Below, one piece after another: positions 1-11,480 of a stretch of 64,000 nt of DNA. This DNA comes from Seriola aureovittata (taxonomy: Eukaryota > Chordata > Actinopteri > Carangiformes > Carangidae), in NCBI RefSeq assembly GCF_021018895.1, contig NC_079364.1:2474401-2538400 (forward strand), in the 5' to 3' direction. The notes beneath the pieces were generated by a model. That model was not told the origin of the DNA and did not search any database. It saw only the letters and a list, made by a program, of their open reading frames with translations. The first letter of the stretch is position 1. Each line of letters begins with the position of its first letter. Made by a program: the position numbers and the translations under genes.

Positions 1-60
1 AGTTAAAGTTCCTTTTCACAGCCTGAAGGTCACGGGTTCAATCCCCTCACAAAACCAACA
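1..60 (+). mobile_element. Truncated tRNA-like SINE fragment
   Basis: GGTTCAATCCC at 35-45 is a near-perfect pol III B box, preceded by CTGAAGGTCACG as in tRNA-headed SINEs. No A box is visible because the window starts here. It does not fold as a complete tRNA. Confidence 0.4.
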
Positions 61-421
61 TGTGTCCACCGTCAGTGTGACTCAGAAACATGGAGCTGCG
101 TACGAGCAACCTCAGTCTGACTTCACACAGATATTTGGTAGTTTAGGCAGGAAGCCAACTGTGCAGTCTGAAGCCAATTCAGAGCTTTAAAACACACACA
201 CACACACACACATGAACCTGCAGAGAGTCTTTTTGACAGTAATTACACTTTGCCATTAGGTCGCCCGGGAGAAGAACGGCAGCTCAGACGTAAAATGAGT
301 GTGTCGGTGAGAGAGAGCGCGGCTGAGATCATGAGGAATCCTCTGGAGTCGCTGCAGTCAGTAACTCAGCCGCCTCGGTCTCCACAGCCAAATACAGGTC
401 CTCTGTCACCCCCTGTACTCT

Positions 422-542
<121 letters not shown>

Positions 543-2791
543 GAGAGACAGTAGGAAAAACCACAGAACATAAAGTATCGTAGCGTCTCAGAGAAACTGG
601 CCTCATACTAACTCTGTGGACATAAATAACCAGAAGACAAAACGCAGATTAAATTTAACACAGTAAGTCAAACTAAACAAACCAAACACATGACGTTACA
701 ATATCAGTCAGGCTTCACAACCCAGATAAGATATTAAAGAATGAATAAATAAGAAAACAAGACAAAACAAAGGCAGAATAAATCAGATTCTGCATTACAT
801 GAACCGTCCTTACTTCAATAACCTTCTAAATATAAATATCCTTTATATATATATCTAATCCTTCCAAAGTAAAGTGACGTTTAATAAACTTTCTTAATTG
901 ATTGTTATTCAAGGATCAATTAATCTTTTCCCCGAACGAAATAGTCAAATGAATACAATTATTTTTCCGTGTGACATCACCTGAGTATTTCTTTAAATAT
1001 ATGACACATTTTCAGACGCTCATCAGAAACACATTCATCGTGTGAAAAGTGATAAAATAATAATGAAACAAGTGGGAAAAAAAAGTGATTTAAGAGAAAG
1101 TGAAGTCCCGAACCTCCGACCACCCAGCGGTGGGTGTGGTTGGGTGGATGCTGTCGGCACAAGCGGGATTACGAAACACCTATTGTCAGCACACGTTAAT
1201 TGTTTCATCTTGTTTTCCTTCACGTCTGTATCTACGCTCGTTGCCGCGCTCCTCTCCAAACCCTCAACACACCATCATCAAAATGCATCTTGGGAGCGTT
1301 CAGACTCGGAGCCGCTCAGAGATCTGATCGGCCCCCGAGCTATCAGATCAAAGACAGAGTCCACTTTCCTGGGCTGATTTTCTCTGTCTGATAGCAGCAG
1401 GCCAGAGGAATGTGGGTCAAGGTTTTGGCCCGATGATATCTCTTCTTGTCTTTAATTCTGGACCAAAAAAAAAAAAAAAAAGCTTGGCATGAAAACGCAG
1501 ACCTTCCCTCAAAGTCCCATGAGCCTGGTCACGAATCAGATACTGCCGATAAACTCTGAGGAGCAAACCTCACTTAAAGTCGCAGAGCGTGAGATATGAG
1601 TCGTGCACAGACTCACAGTTTTGCAGTTTCAAGCTTCAACAAACCCAAAAACAAACTTTAACAAACAAAAGTTTTATTTCACTTTGCTTGAACTTAAAGT
1701 TTTATTACGTGTTGGATCTGATGAATCCGTCTGCTGAACATATATTTATATATTTACATGCGTGAAGGTGAAAGATCATCAGAAACACTCACGTCTGTGG
1801 TTTAATCAACTAAAAGTGTCCTAAAAAAACTGTTTAGAGAAAGATTGATTTGACAGTTTGACGGCCATTTTGAATCGGAGCCCTCATCGTCGCCTTAATG
1901 CTCATGGATTAAACATTTCTGCAGCGACGCCACATGCCGCCCTTGAAGTCTCCGGCTCTCGCTGTGTCCTAGTTCCAATTGAATGCTAATTGTGTATAGT
2001 TTATGTACCGTGCGCTGATACAGCACGCTGTCGGAGCAGCTGCTGCACTACAAAACGAGTGTGACAGTTGCTCATAGAGGTGAAGGAGGGGAGAGAATCT
2101 GCAGGAACCTCATGGCTTCTCGGAGCTTCGGCTCAACGTTTGTGTGAACGCAGTGGAGCGAGCGGCGGCTGCACGAGTCGGTAGAGACCAAACACGGAGC
2201 TAAACGTTGGAGTCGCTGACATCAGATGAATAGTCATGTGCTCACAACTTGTTGCAACCACAAAAACTATGTGGATAATGTAAAGATAAAACATTAGACG
2301 CAAATTAAAACAGACAGATAAATGATACGTATTAATTAAAAACCATTAAGAAAAATAAAAAAATTAAGACCAACAACTTATGAGTAAAAAAGATGTAAAT
2401 TAAAACTGTTAAAGTTGGATTGAAATGTGAGTAAATAAAATAATAATTAGTCCAATAAAAAGTAAGTAATATAAAACTGATAAAAGCAATAAAAAGAAAA
2501 TAAAAAAAGGTAAATTAAGACCAGCAAACCAGACTACTTGAAAGTTTTCAATTAAAAAACAACAATAAAATAAAGCATTTTTAACACACTTGTTCTCAGT
2601 TACACCTTTATCTTCGTTAGACATAATTTAATCTAATTAACAGCTCAACAGATTGACACCAGACCTCGATCCCTCTATTGTTTCTGTTTTGTTGTGTTGT
2701 TGTTCTGTTTTGAAAAACCACCTGTGGCTTCATCACATTAGGCTTCACTGACTGTGTCTCCCGTCTCCCCTGCTGTTCCCTGTGTCTGCAG

Positions 2792-2866
2792 TACTTCGTC
2801 CTGCTGCTGTGTATCTTCCTGTTGGAGATCCTGGCTGGCGTCCTGGCGTATATCTACTACCAGCAG
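2792..2866 (+). CDS. cd151: cd151 exon: TM3
   Basis: This 75-bp exon encodes 25 residues, starting [18 protein letters not shown] and ending YIYYQQ. It is the third membrane span with the conserved E (LLEILAG) and the start of the large extracellular loop. The acceptor is tgtctgcag with a good pyrimidine tract (2768-2791); the donor is CAG/gtaacc at 2867. It is in frame and phase 0 at both ends. No earlier exon is visible in 1-2791. Confidence 0.9.
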
Positions 2867-5415
2867 GTAACCCCTTTTAAATCAATTTATGTTTATTATT
2901 AAAAAAATAAATAAACGATTGTCGGTCGATCTCATCATCATCTGAAGTTAAAACCTGACGTGTGTGTGTTTAGCAGCTGTGATGAATAAGTTTAATGCCT
3001 CCTGATCTCAGCACACAGTCGAAAGTGTTTTGATCAAACACGGGCGACCGTCTCATTTCCCAGGTGCTGTAATTTTATCCACGACAAAACCAGCATGATG
3101 AATGAGATCTGAGGCAGGAAACACAAGACAGCCCATTAAAAATACAAACATCAGACTGACCGAGTTACTCGTGGTGCATTTAGTCCAAATGGAGTGAAAA
3201 ACGCCTCCAGTGCTGCACATAACGAGGCCGACTGCACCGTGTCGGAAGGATTCAAAAAACATTTTGTGATTTTGAACTGAAGCGCAGAGACACGAAGGCT
3301 CCGTCGCGACGCAGGTTAAATGACTTAAGAGAGTAGAAACTCTGTTTAACCGAAAAACAAAATGTGAACTAAACGTGCTTGTGATTATTTTCTCAGTGGT
3401 TGATGCAGAAGCTAAAGTGGAACTGACGTCTCAGCTCCAACAGTGGAGAGTTACACCACAAGCTGTGTAATATTAACACGACACGGCGCTCCACCGGCGC
3501 CGGTCCCGCCCTGACTAGTCTTAAAGCCTGGTGGCTCGTAGCTCAGCAACAGGACTTCTCTCTCCGTCTGCAGGTGCACTGCTATCATTATAACGGCCTC
3601 ATTCATAATACACAGCTCATCTGAACACGAGCTGCTCTCTCCTCTCCTCGCTAAAAAAAAGCCATTCGTCGTCTTCCCCCTCCCTCGTTGTTATTCCTCA
3701 TTTCTCGCTCTGGTAATTAATCATGAGAGCTGTGGGTTTGTTTTTTCTTTTCTTATTTCAAGATGCCAAACACCTCGTGAAACCTCATTCATGTGCAACG
3801 AGCTGCAGATTCCCCACAACGTCAGTGTCAGACCGGTCGACCTTCACCGAGCCGCTGCACCCGCTGCGAAGGAAACTAACGCGAACACATCAGTGTCGCC
3901 TCCTTCAGGCGGACAAAGACATAATTACTTTCTTTCTGCATTTTATCCGTGTCCATCCATCCAAGATTTTCCTTTTAATAATCTCTGGCTGTTAGTTAAT
4001 ATATAAAAGTTGAGAGTTTGCATCATAGTGGCTTCTAGTAGAGATTCAATCTAAAAATACATCGATCAAAACTCCCCATTCGCAGCCAGTACGGACGTCA
4101 CCGTGACTCTTACTGAGAGCGAACAGCGTGTTTGGACTGCGGCTTCTTCAGGTTCACTCACAGGTGTGATAAATAGGTCACATGACTCAATCATCATCGT
4201 CCTCATTTCGTCTTTATTCTGTGTTTAAACACTGTTTCAAGAGAAAAACATGACATGTATATGTATATTAATATACTACAGTATTAACACGAATAAGGAC
4301 TGCATGAAAAAAAGGTCAAATTATTTGCACAGGTAGACTAAAGGTCCTGCAGCTGTTCCTCCACATCTGGGTGAATGTCAGGACTTTAACAGCTCGTCTC
4401 TCAAGTGAGAAAAAGAAACTCGTTAAATCCACGAGGTTCAGTTGTGTTCGATCCAAAATACTTCTCTTCTTAACAGCTGATTAATCAGATTACCTTCTCT
4501 TGGGTTCGGACGTACTTTTTCAATGCGGATAAATTTTATTTGTGAGGTCGCGCTCAGTTTGGTCGACGTACGTTAAACCACATGAGCGTTTCAAGACGGA
4601 GACAGCTTGTTCTTCACGATGACTTATGAGATTAAATCTATATTTACGGATTTGGGCTTCAGTCGATCGGCATTTCTCCTTTCCTTTCCTAAAGGAAGCT
4701 CAGGTGTTTCCTACGCCAAAGGAGAGAAGATAGGAAGCGCTGAGGAGAGACCTGGAGCTGCTGCTCAGAGACTTTTCGACCTGCAGTCGTTGTCTTCATG
4801 TGGCAGCGGTGTCGAAACAGCAGACGCGACGACCTTCCTTACCTGTACATGGTGCGCACCTGCTCGTCGTCACTTCCTGTTTGCTGCTGCGTCTGTTATT
4901 TGTACGTGTTTAATGCAGCTGCTGTTTCTACTCATTGAATTGCCGTTTTTCACTTCTCTGCCCCGAACTGTCAACAGGTGAAAAGCTTGACTCTCCCATC
5001 GCTCCTGTTTCCTCCTCCTCCTCTTCCTCCTCCTCCTCCTCCTCTTCCTCCTCATCTTCCTCTTCCTCTCTTTGTCTTCACCTCACGTCTCATCTCTCTC
5101 CGTCCTCCCCTCCCTCTCTTCATCATTCATTCCCTTGATATCTCCTTCACGCTTTGATTTACAGTGGTTTCCCAGCTGGCTTGTTGCCATAGAAACTGAG
5201 CCCCCCAGACCTCCCGCTCCTACAGCGAGCGAGCGCGTTGTCTGCCACTGGTCTAGAGAACAAGAACAAAAAAGACTTCCTGTGTCGTTGCTCCGGCTGC
5301 GTCCTCGTCTGCTCGGCTGTCGTTACGACTGTGACGCTTGTCGCCAAGAGACGATTCAGTGTTATTGATCTGATCGGAGGCAAAAGCAACAGTTAACCAC
5401 TAATTCATTACTGAT

Positions 5416-5450
<35 letters not shown>

Positions 5451-8303
5451 AGTTGAACGAGGAGCTGAAGCAGAACCTGAGGGAGACCATGATCAAGAAG
5501 TACGAGCAGAAGAGCTACGAAGACATCACGAGGGCCGTGGACAAACTGCAGCAGGAGGTAAAAAACACTCGCATATAATATATAAATACAACTGCCACTT
5601 TTACAAGGTCGAAGTTCATTTAAACTTATTTTTAGCACAAACTCTGAAGCGGATGTTTACTTTCAAAAGAGCGATTACACCTGCAGTTTGTTATTCCTCT
5701 GCGCCGCCGACAGTCAGAGCCGGACGCCATGTTGTTTTCAGGTTGTCTGTGCGTCCGTCCCGTTCTTGTGGACACGATGTCTCTGTAACGCCTTGAAGGA
5801 ACGTCTTCAAATTTGGCGGAAACATTCACTAGGACTCAAGGATGAACTAAGTAGATTTTTTGGGGGTCAAAGGTCAAAGGTCAAGGTCACGGTGACCTCA
5901 CAAAACACGGTTTTGGCCTTGTAAATACAATGTCTCTGTAACGCCTTGAGGGGATTTTCTTCAGAATTGGTAAAAACATTCACCTGGACCCACGGGCCAA
6001 CTAATTATAGTTTGGTGGCTAAAGGTCAAAGGTCACAGGTTACAGTGATCTCACAAAACATGATTTTGGCCTCGTGAACACAATATTTCTAGAATTCTTC
6101 AAGGGAATCCCTTCAAATTTGGACAAACACTTGAGGAGGAACTGATTAGACTTTGGTGGTCAAAGGTCAAAGGTCAGTGTGACAATACTCATGCAGCAAT
6201 CATTAAAAAATTTCACACAAATGGTTCATATTTTCTCTGACTGTGGATAAACAGGGATGTGAACTGGAACTAGTTTGAGTGGCGGAGGGATACGACCACG
6301 AGGAGGCGGTTCCAGTTCTTTCTGCATCCACACCTTGGTGTCATAAATGAACCTGGGCGTCTTATCAAAAGTCACATGGACTCGCATGTGGCTCGTTGAC
6401 TGGACAGAGTTTTGTTAACCTATCATCCCATCAGATTAGAGATTGTGGTGATGGGGGCGAGTCAAAACAAATCCGATTCTAATCCCTCTGACTTGAGCTA
6501 AGCATGATGGACTTGTCTGCACTCGCTGCTGTAATTTACCCTCTCTCTTGCTTATACCAGTTGACAGCACATGAAGAAATGGATAAATGTGAGCTGCAGT
6601 TGAGACTTCAGTTGGTTTATATTTTATGCTCAGTTTTTCAAGCGTGAGAAGCCCCCGGCGATCAGATGTCAACATTTACTCTGTATTCTTTCCTCTAAAT
6701 CTTTTATTTTTCTACCATCTCCAGTCGTTTGATTGGACTTGGAGCACTTTCACTTTTTTTTTTTTTTTTTGGCACATTAAGTTTATCCTGCAGAACACAG
6801 AGTGCAGCAATAACATATATTTATATTTTTTCATTTTGTTCCCTTGATCATTTCCCCTTCAGTTCCTCCCTCTCTGTTCCCCCCAAACATCAAACAAATC
6901 ACCTGCATCGAAAAGTCGCACGACACTTTACAGCATCAGCACCTCAAATATGGAGTATACAAAGAGTAATACACTACAGGAGGATGACGAAACTGCAAAT
7001 CTATAGAGAGAGTTTTCAATTTATCAAAGTGACCCTGGAGCGAGAACTTTATTTTCTCTAATTTTAGAAAACATCAGATTTCCTCCGTCACGTAGAAGAG
7101 CGAGGTGATTTCCAGTCAGTCGGGATTCTCCTACGTGCCAAAAGGGTTAGAAAGCAATTACAGTTTTATGTTTATTATTTAAGGTTGGATCTTCGTTGTT
7201 CTGAACACCAGAGATGCACATCGAGGCGTCAGGTTGAAGATTCAGAGCGCACTTTCAACATTTTCCAAAACTGGCTCTTTTGCTTTTCCTTGCTGAGGGT
7301 TACTGCAGGTGAGAGGGTCGACATCTCGCTCACGTCTGCACAGCCAGCAGCTGGTTATCTTATCTTAGCATAAAGACGGAGACAGGCTAATCAGGCTCTG
7401 TCCAAAGGAAACAAAGCCCACCCGACAGCACGTCACTTAATCCGCTGAATCTCGTACAAAAACAAACGTTTAAAAGTGTAAAATGTGTCGTGGTTTTAGT
7501 GGCTAAGTGTTGATTGGAATCACTTGTATCAGACTATTCTTTGTGCGAATTACCCAGAGTTCTGCTTGTCTCTTCTTTAGTGAGCTGGAGTATTGATCCT
7601 GTTCTGTCGGTGTAAAGCAGTTTCTAATGCTTCATGTTTATCTGTGTCTTCTTACTCTGTGATTTCCTCTGTCAGTTCAAGTGCTGTGGGAGCAACAGTT
7701 CAGCCGACTGGGCCGCCAGCATCTGGATTCGCTCCAGAGAATCAGAAAACAGGGTGGTGCCTGACAGCTGCTGCAAGAGTCCCACTGAGTCCTGCGGCCG
7801 CAGGGACCACCCGTCCAACATCTACAAGGTGGAGGTGAGAGGATGAAGGGTGCTTTCACTTCTAGGGGCTTGATCAGCAGTTCTGTCATGTCTCAGTGTG
7901 TCAGTACAGAGACTTTGTGGTGTGAGAGAAAGAGGAGCCGACGTATCCGAAGCGTATATATATAACATTTGTTTACACTGAGGCTCCAGCGACCGTCCCA
8001 CGTCAGACAGACTTTGTTTTTCATTTAGGGCGGCTGCATCTCTAAACTGGAGAAATTCATCCTGGACCATCTGAAGATCATCGGAGCGGTGGGCGTGGGG
8101 ATCGCCTGCGTACAGGTGAGCAATAAACAACAATACTTTTTTTTTTGTTTCCCATCACGTTGTTTACACATAAACAGAGATTATCAAATAAATGTGTTTC
8201 CACGGAGAGTGCGGTTTGTCTAAATTACGATTTCCTTCCCCAGATCATAGGCATGGTGTTTACGTGCTGCCTATACCGAAGTCTAAAGGCAGAGCCGTAC
8301 TAA
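2792..8303 (+). CDS. cd151: CD151-type tetraspanin, 3' five coding exons (gene partial at its 5' end)
   Basis: Joined exons 2792-2866, 5453-5557, 7676-7834, 8029-8115 and 8244-8303 read through in one frame to a TAA stop and give 161 residues. All introns are GT-AG and phase 0. Tetraspanins are four-pass membrane proteins that organise membrane microdomains; CD151 partners laminin-binding integrins at the cell surface, in hemidesmosomes and in endothelium. Visible hallmarks are TM3, the CCG motif, PDSCC and ESCG cysteines of the large extracellular loop, an N-S-S glycosylation sequon beside CCG, the SNIYKVEGGC segment, TM4, a membrane-proximal CC pair and a tail with YRSL (a YxxPhi sorting motif). 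Exon sizes and protein tail match vertebrate CD151 better than TSPAN11. The human protein is 253 residues, so about 92 residues (TM1, small loop, TM2) lie left of the window. It could be a teleost cd151-like duplicate; a phylogeny would decide. The integrin-contact QRD motif reads RRD here. Confidence 0.9.
5011..5069 (+). repeat. (TCC)n trinucleotide tract
   Basis: Imperfect TCC/TCT repeat in a cd151 intron; a homopyrimidine strand of about 60 bases. Confidence 0.9.
5416..5448 (+). repeat. (GT)n microsatellite abutting a splice acceptor
   Basis: About 16 GT units run directly into acag at 5449-5452, the acceptor of the next cd151 exon. See the related finding. Confidence 0.97.
5453..5557 (+). 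CDS. cd151: cd151 exon: first part of large extracellular loop
   Basis: This 105-bp exon encodes 35 residues, starting [18 protein letters not shown] and ending RAVDKLQQE, the A and B helices of the large loop. The length equals that of the matching human CD151 exon. The donor is GAG/gtaaaa. The acceptor is unusual: a (GT)n microsatellite runs into acag with no pyrimidine tract. The exon is a multiple of three, so skipping it would keep the frame. Confidence 0.9.
5691..6317 (+). mobile_element. CAAAGGTCA-family repeat element, copy 1 (three internal units)
   Basis: A teleost interspersed element of about 0.6 kb built from three diverged 110-150 bp units. Each unit carries a CAAATTTGG-type segment, a CATTCACT segment and CAAAGGTCAAAGGTCA. 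The outer ends, TTATTCCTCTGCGCC and GGCGGAGGGATACG, are weakly inverted copies, suggesting a non-autonomous DNA transposon with internal tandem repeats. It has no coding capacity. DR1 half-site pairs lie at 5871-5883, 6023-6035 and 6164-6176, and a perfect inverted repeat AGGTCA-N3-TGACCT at 5884-5898. Confidence 0.75.
7265..7520 (+). mobile_element. Degenerate teleost interspersed repeat (GCTGGTTA/TTAGCATAAAGAC family)
   Basis: The string CAGCTGGTTATCTTATCTTA followed by GCATAAAGACGGAGACAGG and CTCTGTCCAAAGGAAACAAA matches a repeat I recognise as common in fish. A second diverged copy is at 62707-62990. Class uncertain; probably SINE-like. Confidence 0.45.
7676..7834 (+). CDS. cd151: cd151 exon: cysteine-rich large loop core
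   Basis: This 159-bp exon encodes 53 residues. It holds [12 protein letters not shown] (CCG motif plus N-S-S sequon), [25 protein letters not shown]. The cysteines CC, CC and C are four of the loop's usual set plus the fifth; the sixth is in the next exon (GGC). The acceptor follows a pyrimidine-rich tract (tcctctgtcag); the donor is GAG/gtgaga. Human CD151 has QRD where this reads RRD. Confidence 0.93.
8029..8115 (+). CDS. cd151: cd151 exon: end of large loop and start of TM4
   Basis: This 87-bp exon encodes 29 residues, starting [16 protein letters not shown] and continuing into the TM4 start [13 protein letters not shown]. The acceptor is ttcatttag, the donor CAG/gtgagc, and both phases are 0. 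The preceding intron is only 194 bp, typical of compact teleost genes. Confidence 0.92.
8244..8303 (+). CDS. cd151: cd151 last exon: TM4 end and cytoplasmic tail
   Basis: The coding part is 60 bp: [19 protein letters not shown] then TAA. It completes TM4. The CC pair is the expected palmitoylation site and YRSL is the endocytic sorting motif known in CD151. The acceptor is tccttccccag. Human CD151 ends in the closely similar YRSLKLEHY. Confidence 0.92.
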   Translation: MIGMVFTCCLYRSLKAEPY

Positions 8304-9390
8304 GAGGAGCAGAAGAAGAAGAAAAGCGAGTGTGTGAAGGAGGTAACATCATCACCAGACGCCGTACTCAAACAGCCCATAGGTTCTTTTCTCTTGCCGT
8401 GCACAGAGGTGGGGGTGGAGGGTGGGGGGATTTGGCGAAGGATCAAATTGCACATCAGAGGATCTCGTTTTGGTAAACAAAGGGTGGAAAAACACTACGA
8501 GGTTTTCTTGAAGTAATTAGGCACTTAAATTGCAGCCTCAGCTCCGTCTCCGTCGCTGCGAGAGAAACTGAAACTCTGTAGTTTTCTTCCACTCTTGATT
8601 CCCTCAGCGTCGGTTTCTCTCTGTGCGGTTGGACCAGGTGCGACACCGGAGAGCGGCGTGCAGCTTCTCTCTCCCCGCAGAGCGGTTTAACAAGCTCACC
8701 TCTGGGTGCCCTCCTGCGTTTTTGTTTCCTCATTAACCAGCCGCTCGTGCATTTGAAATCTTTTCGTTCAAACCGTTTCAAACCTTTGAACTGTTGGTTT
8801 TTATATTTTGTAAATGATGATTTGAAACTGAGGTGTTTTCTTATGATCGATTATTAAGTCTTCATGTTTTCAATCAAACTTTAAACAACCTGTTAAGAAA
8901 GTGCCACTTGAGTAACGCCAGCGTTTTCAGCCTGTATGATCCCTCTGTAAAGATGTTAATGAAGTGATTTTGAGCCTGTGTTGACGACACATGGAAGCAG
9001 AGCCACTAATGTTGCTCATGAGACGACGCCTCATGTTTTCTTTGTTTTTTATACAAGCGGATTTCTCCACTGATGCCAAAGTTGCTGACCGTAACGTTTT
9101 GTATCTCTCGCAGCCTTATTCCCTCGACCTACTGATGTCTCTCTTTTTTTAGATTGTTTTTCTTAAATGAAGATTTTGTTTACTTTTCAATAGACCATGA
9201 ATATTTTATTGTATTTAACAGACGTGTGGTAGAAAATGCTCGTAGCTTCTCACTGTTATTAATGATCTTTTTCCTGTGTGCCTCAAAAACCGACACTAAT
9301 ATTAATCATCTGCTGTATTTCTGTCTTTGTGATGATCCGGGAATTATTATTTTACCCTTTTTGAATAAACATCAATCAACAACACACTTC
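8304..9390 (+). other. cd151: cd151 3' UTR (approximate end)
   Basis: Unique sequence after the TAA stop, without a convincing reading frame. AATAAA occurs at 9364-9369, followed within 40 bases by a GT-rich stretch (9390-9410), the usual cleavage context. Two further AATAAA hexamers at 9463-9468 and 9540-9545 would allow a UTR up to about 9565. The end point is inferred, not seen. Confidence 0.6.
9364..9369 (+). promoter_or_regulatory. Polyadenylation signal AATAAA, likely for cd151
   Basis: Canonical hexamer about 1060 bases after the stop codon, with downstream TGTGCTCTGTTTG as a GT-rich element. Alternatives are at 9463 and 9540. Confidence 0.55.
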
Positions 9391-11374
9391 TGCCTGTGCT
9401 CTGTTTGCTTCCTCAGCAGACGCCGGGCAGCAGGTAGCAGCGTGAACATTTTTAATTCCGTTAATAAATTTTTTTTTTGCCGAGCGACGTCGTCCTTCAC
9501 CTCGCAGGCGTCGGGTCGTGTCATCCCAAAAACTGCCAGAATAAACCATTAACGTGTGAAGACAAAACCGTGTGTCTGTAACCGGTGGCCCTTACACAAT
9601 TGGCAGCAGCTTACAGGTGCATTAGTGTATTAACCCACAGTCAATTCCCTAATGTCACTGCGCTGTGGTGACGTCGATTCGGGATGTGAGCCACAACCAC
9701 CGGTATATTATCTTTACCTACAGCTGTATATGGCCTGTAATGGGAGTCGTTGTGCTGCGGGGGTACAACGCCAGCTCATCTGACCCCCTGTGTTGTCGAG
9801 GAGTGACTGTGCATCAGTCATGACTGCAAACAGCAGCAGTTACTGTGTGCAAACACAGGGAGGCAGCACCCGCCAGCCTTTCACCAACACTACACCAACA
9901 CTGATGAAAACAGCTGGTGAGAGTGTGTGCAAAACACCCAGAGGCTATTGAGGATTACCCCCCCCCCCCACCTCCCCCTCAAAACACACTCACACTCTTT
10001 CCTAATTCAGAATGGCAGAAAAGCTTTAATTTGGTTTCCCAAAGTGTTTAGGAAGAGAGGGAGAGGGAGGGGTGAATACATGAAACTGGTCACTTTTGGT
10101 CATTGCACTTTCACTACTTACATTTTGTTTGTGAAAACATGATATTGATTCATCCAAAACTGCGCGTCTGGGCGTGCATACGTGACGAGCCGACAGGAAA
10201 TCAAAACGGCGAGCGGGTCAGCTCACAGCTACAGGCCGCTAATTAGTTTCCATTGGGAATGCTAACAACGCAAATGAAGCCATTTCTCAGTGAGCGGAGA
10301 GCCGGGCGGCGTGAGAACGTTTCCCCCTTCGTGTAGCAGGAGCACGTGGTGAAAATGAAACGGCAGAAATCAGCGTGTATTGTCACAAAGCCCCTTGAAC
10401 GTTCTCTCGCAGCACACCTCGTGAAAGCTGAGTCATCCCTGGCAAAATGAGCCTTTTTTTTCCCTCCTCATAAGGGTGGTGGTGGTGATGATGGTGGGGG
10501 GGGGGGATTCAGCATTTAATGTTTCCATTGGAGTGAAAGTAGTTCAACACATGGCAATTTTAACAGGGCACTTTTCCAAGGAGCAGACATCTGTGGAATG
10601 CAAGTCGTCTGCCCTGCTCTTGACACAGCCGCTGCCTTTTGCTTGTTGCCGGAATTTGACTTTAAATAGATGATAGAAATTATGACAAGCCTTTGAACGG
10701 CCAGTGTGTCCCGAGCAAATGTGCCCCGCTGATGAAAACCATAATAAATCTCCCTCCTCTTTGCCAGCCCTGCCTGCCCCGCTCGCTCACTGTGACAGCC
10801 CGCACACAGGCTAACACAAGGGGTATGTTAATAATGCCAGTGCGTGACATTTCCAAAATATCTCCTCCGATACTCTCCAAGCAGTTGTCCGTTCGGCGCA
10901 CATGTCACCTGCTGCGCCTCGGCCTGCTTGGCCCATACAGCAGAGAGGTACGCTATTTTCAGTCGGAGGGCGGGGGGAGCTTGTACACCCTTCACCTTTT
11001 TTTTTTTTTTTTTTTATCCTGGGAGGTGATGTGATTTCTGTGCATACAGGACAAACAGACACCGGGGAGCTGTGCTACAGTTCATCTGCAGCTGATGACA
11101 GGAGGAGGAACATGCGGGCGCTCGTTCCCAGGGTCACCCACGGCCAGGGGAGCCCAAGGGTACAGAAACCTGCGTCTTCATCATGAGTATATTTTGTATA
11201 ATTTTTAACTCTTGAGCCGCTGGGGTTCAGAGTCTGTGGTTCCAGATTTGGTTTCGCAGACGTTTACATTTACTCACGAGCTAAAATGGTTCCTGTCTTC
11301 ACTGGGGTCGAGTAAAGGTTAAGGTTAGGTAAGTTACAGTTAAGTTTAGGGTTACCTACAAGGTGTAAACACCA

Positions 11375-11480
11375 CAGTGCTTCCCAACGTGGGTCAGGAC
11401 CACCCAAAGAGGTCGTACAATAAACCGCAGGGGTCATAATATGATTAATGGCTGAGGAAAACATTTTTATCGTCTGCAAC
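11375..11480 (+). mobile_element. hAT-like terminus fragment
   Basis: CAGTGCTTCCCAACGTGGGT at 11375 resembles hAT terminal repeats (CAGTGSTTCCCAAC), followed by AAAGAGGTCGTACAATAAA. The other end is not identifiable, so this is probably truncated. Confidence 0.4.

Larger units (their letters stand above)
2867..5452 (+). other. cd151 intron
   Basis: Intron between the TM3 exon and the first large-loop exon. Mostly unique sequence, with a (TCC)n tract (5011-5069) and a (GT)n tract at the acceptor. I see no nested gene; translations over the TCC tract give only poly-serine. Confidence 0.7.
5558..7675 (+). other. cd151 intron with two repeat copies
   Basis: Intron between the two large-loop exons. 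It carries a CAAAGGTCA-family element (5691-6317) and a degenerate copy of a common teleost repeat (about 7265-7520). The remainder is unique and non-coding. Confidence 0.7.

Noticed and set aside
4607..5368. Frames of 98-124 residues, including poly-serine
   Set aside because: They lie in the intron over a TCC tract, with no domain or splice context.
8192..8781. Frames on both strands around the last cd151 exon
   Set aside because: They are shadows of the exon and its 3' UTR in other frames, and the cd151 frame explains the region.
9154..9552. A 132-residue frame
   Set aside because: It lies in the cd151 3' UTR across the AATAAA signals and shows no motif.
11310..11355. Interstitial telomeric repeat
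   Set aside because: Only scattered GGTTAGG/TTAGGG-like words are present, with no tandem TTAGGG array.
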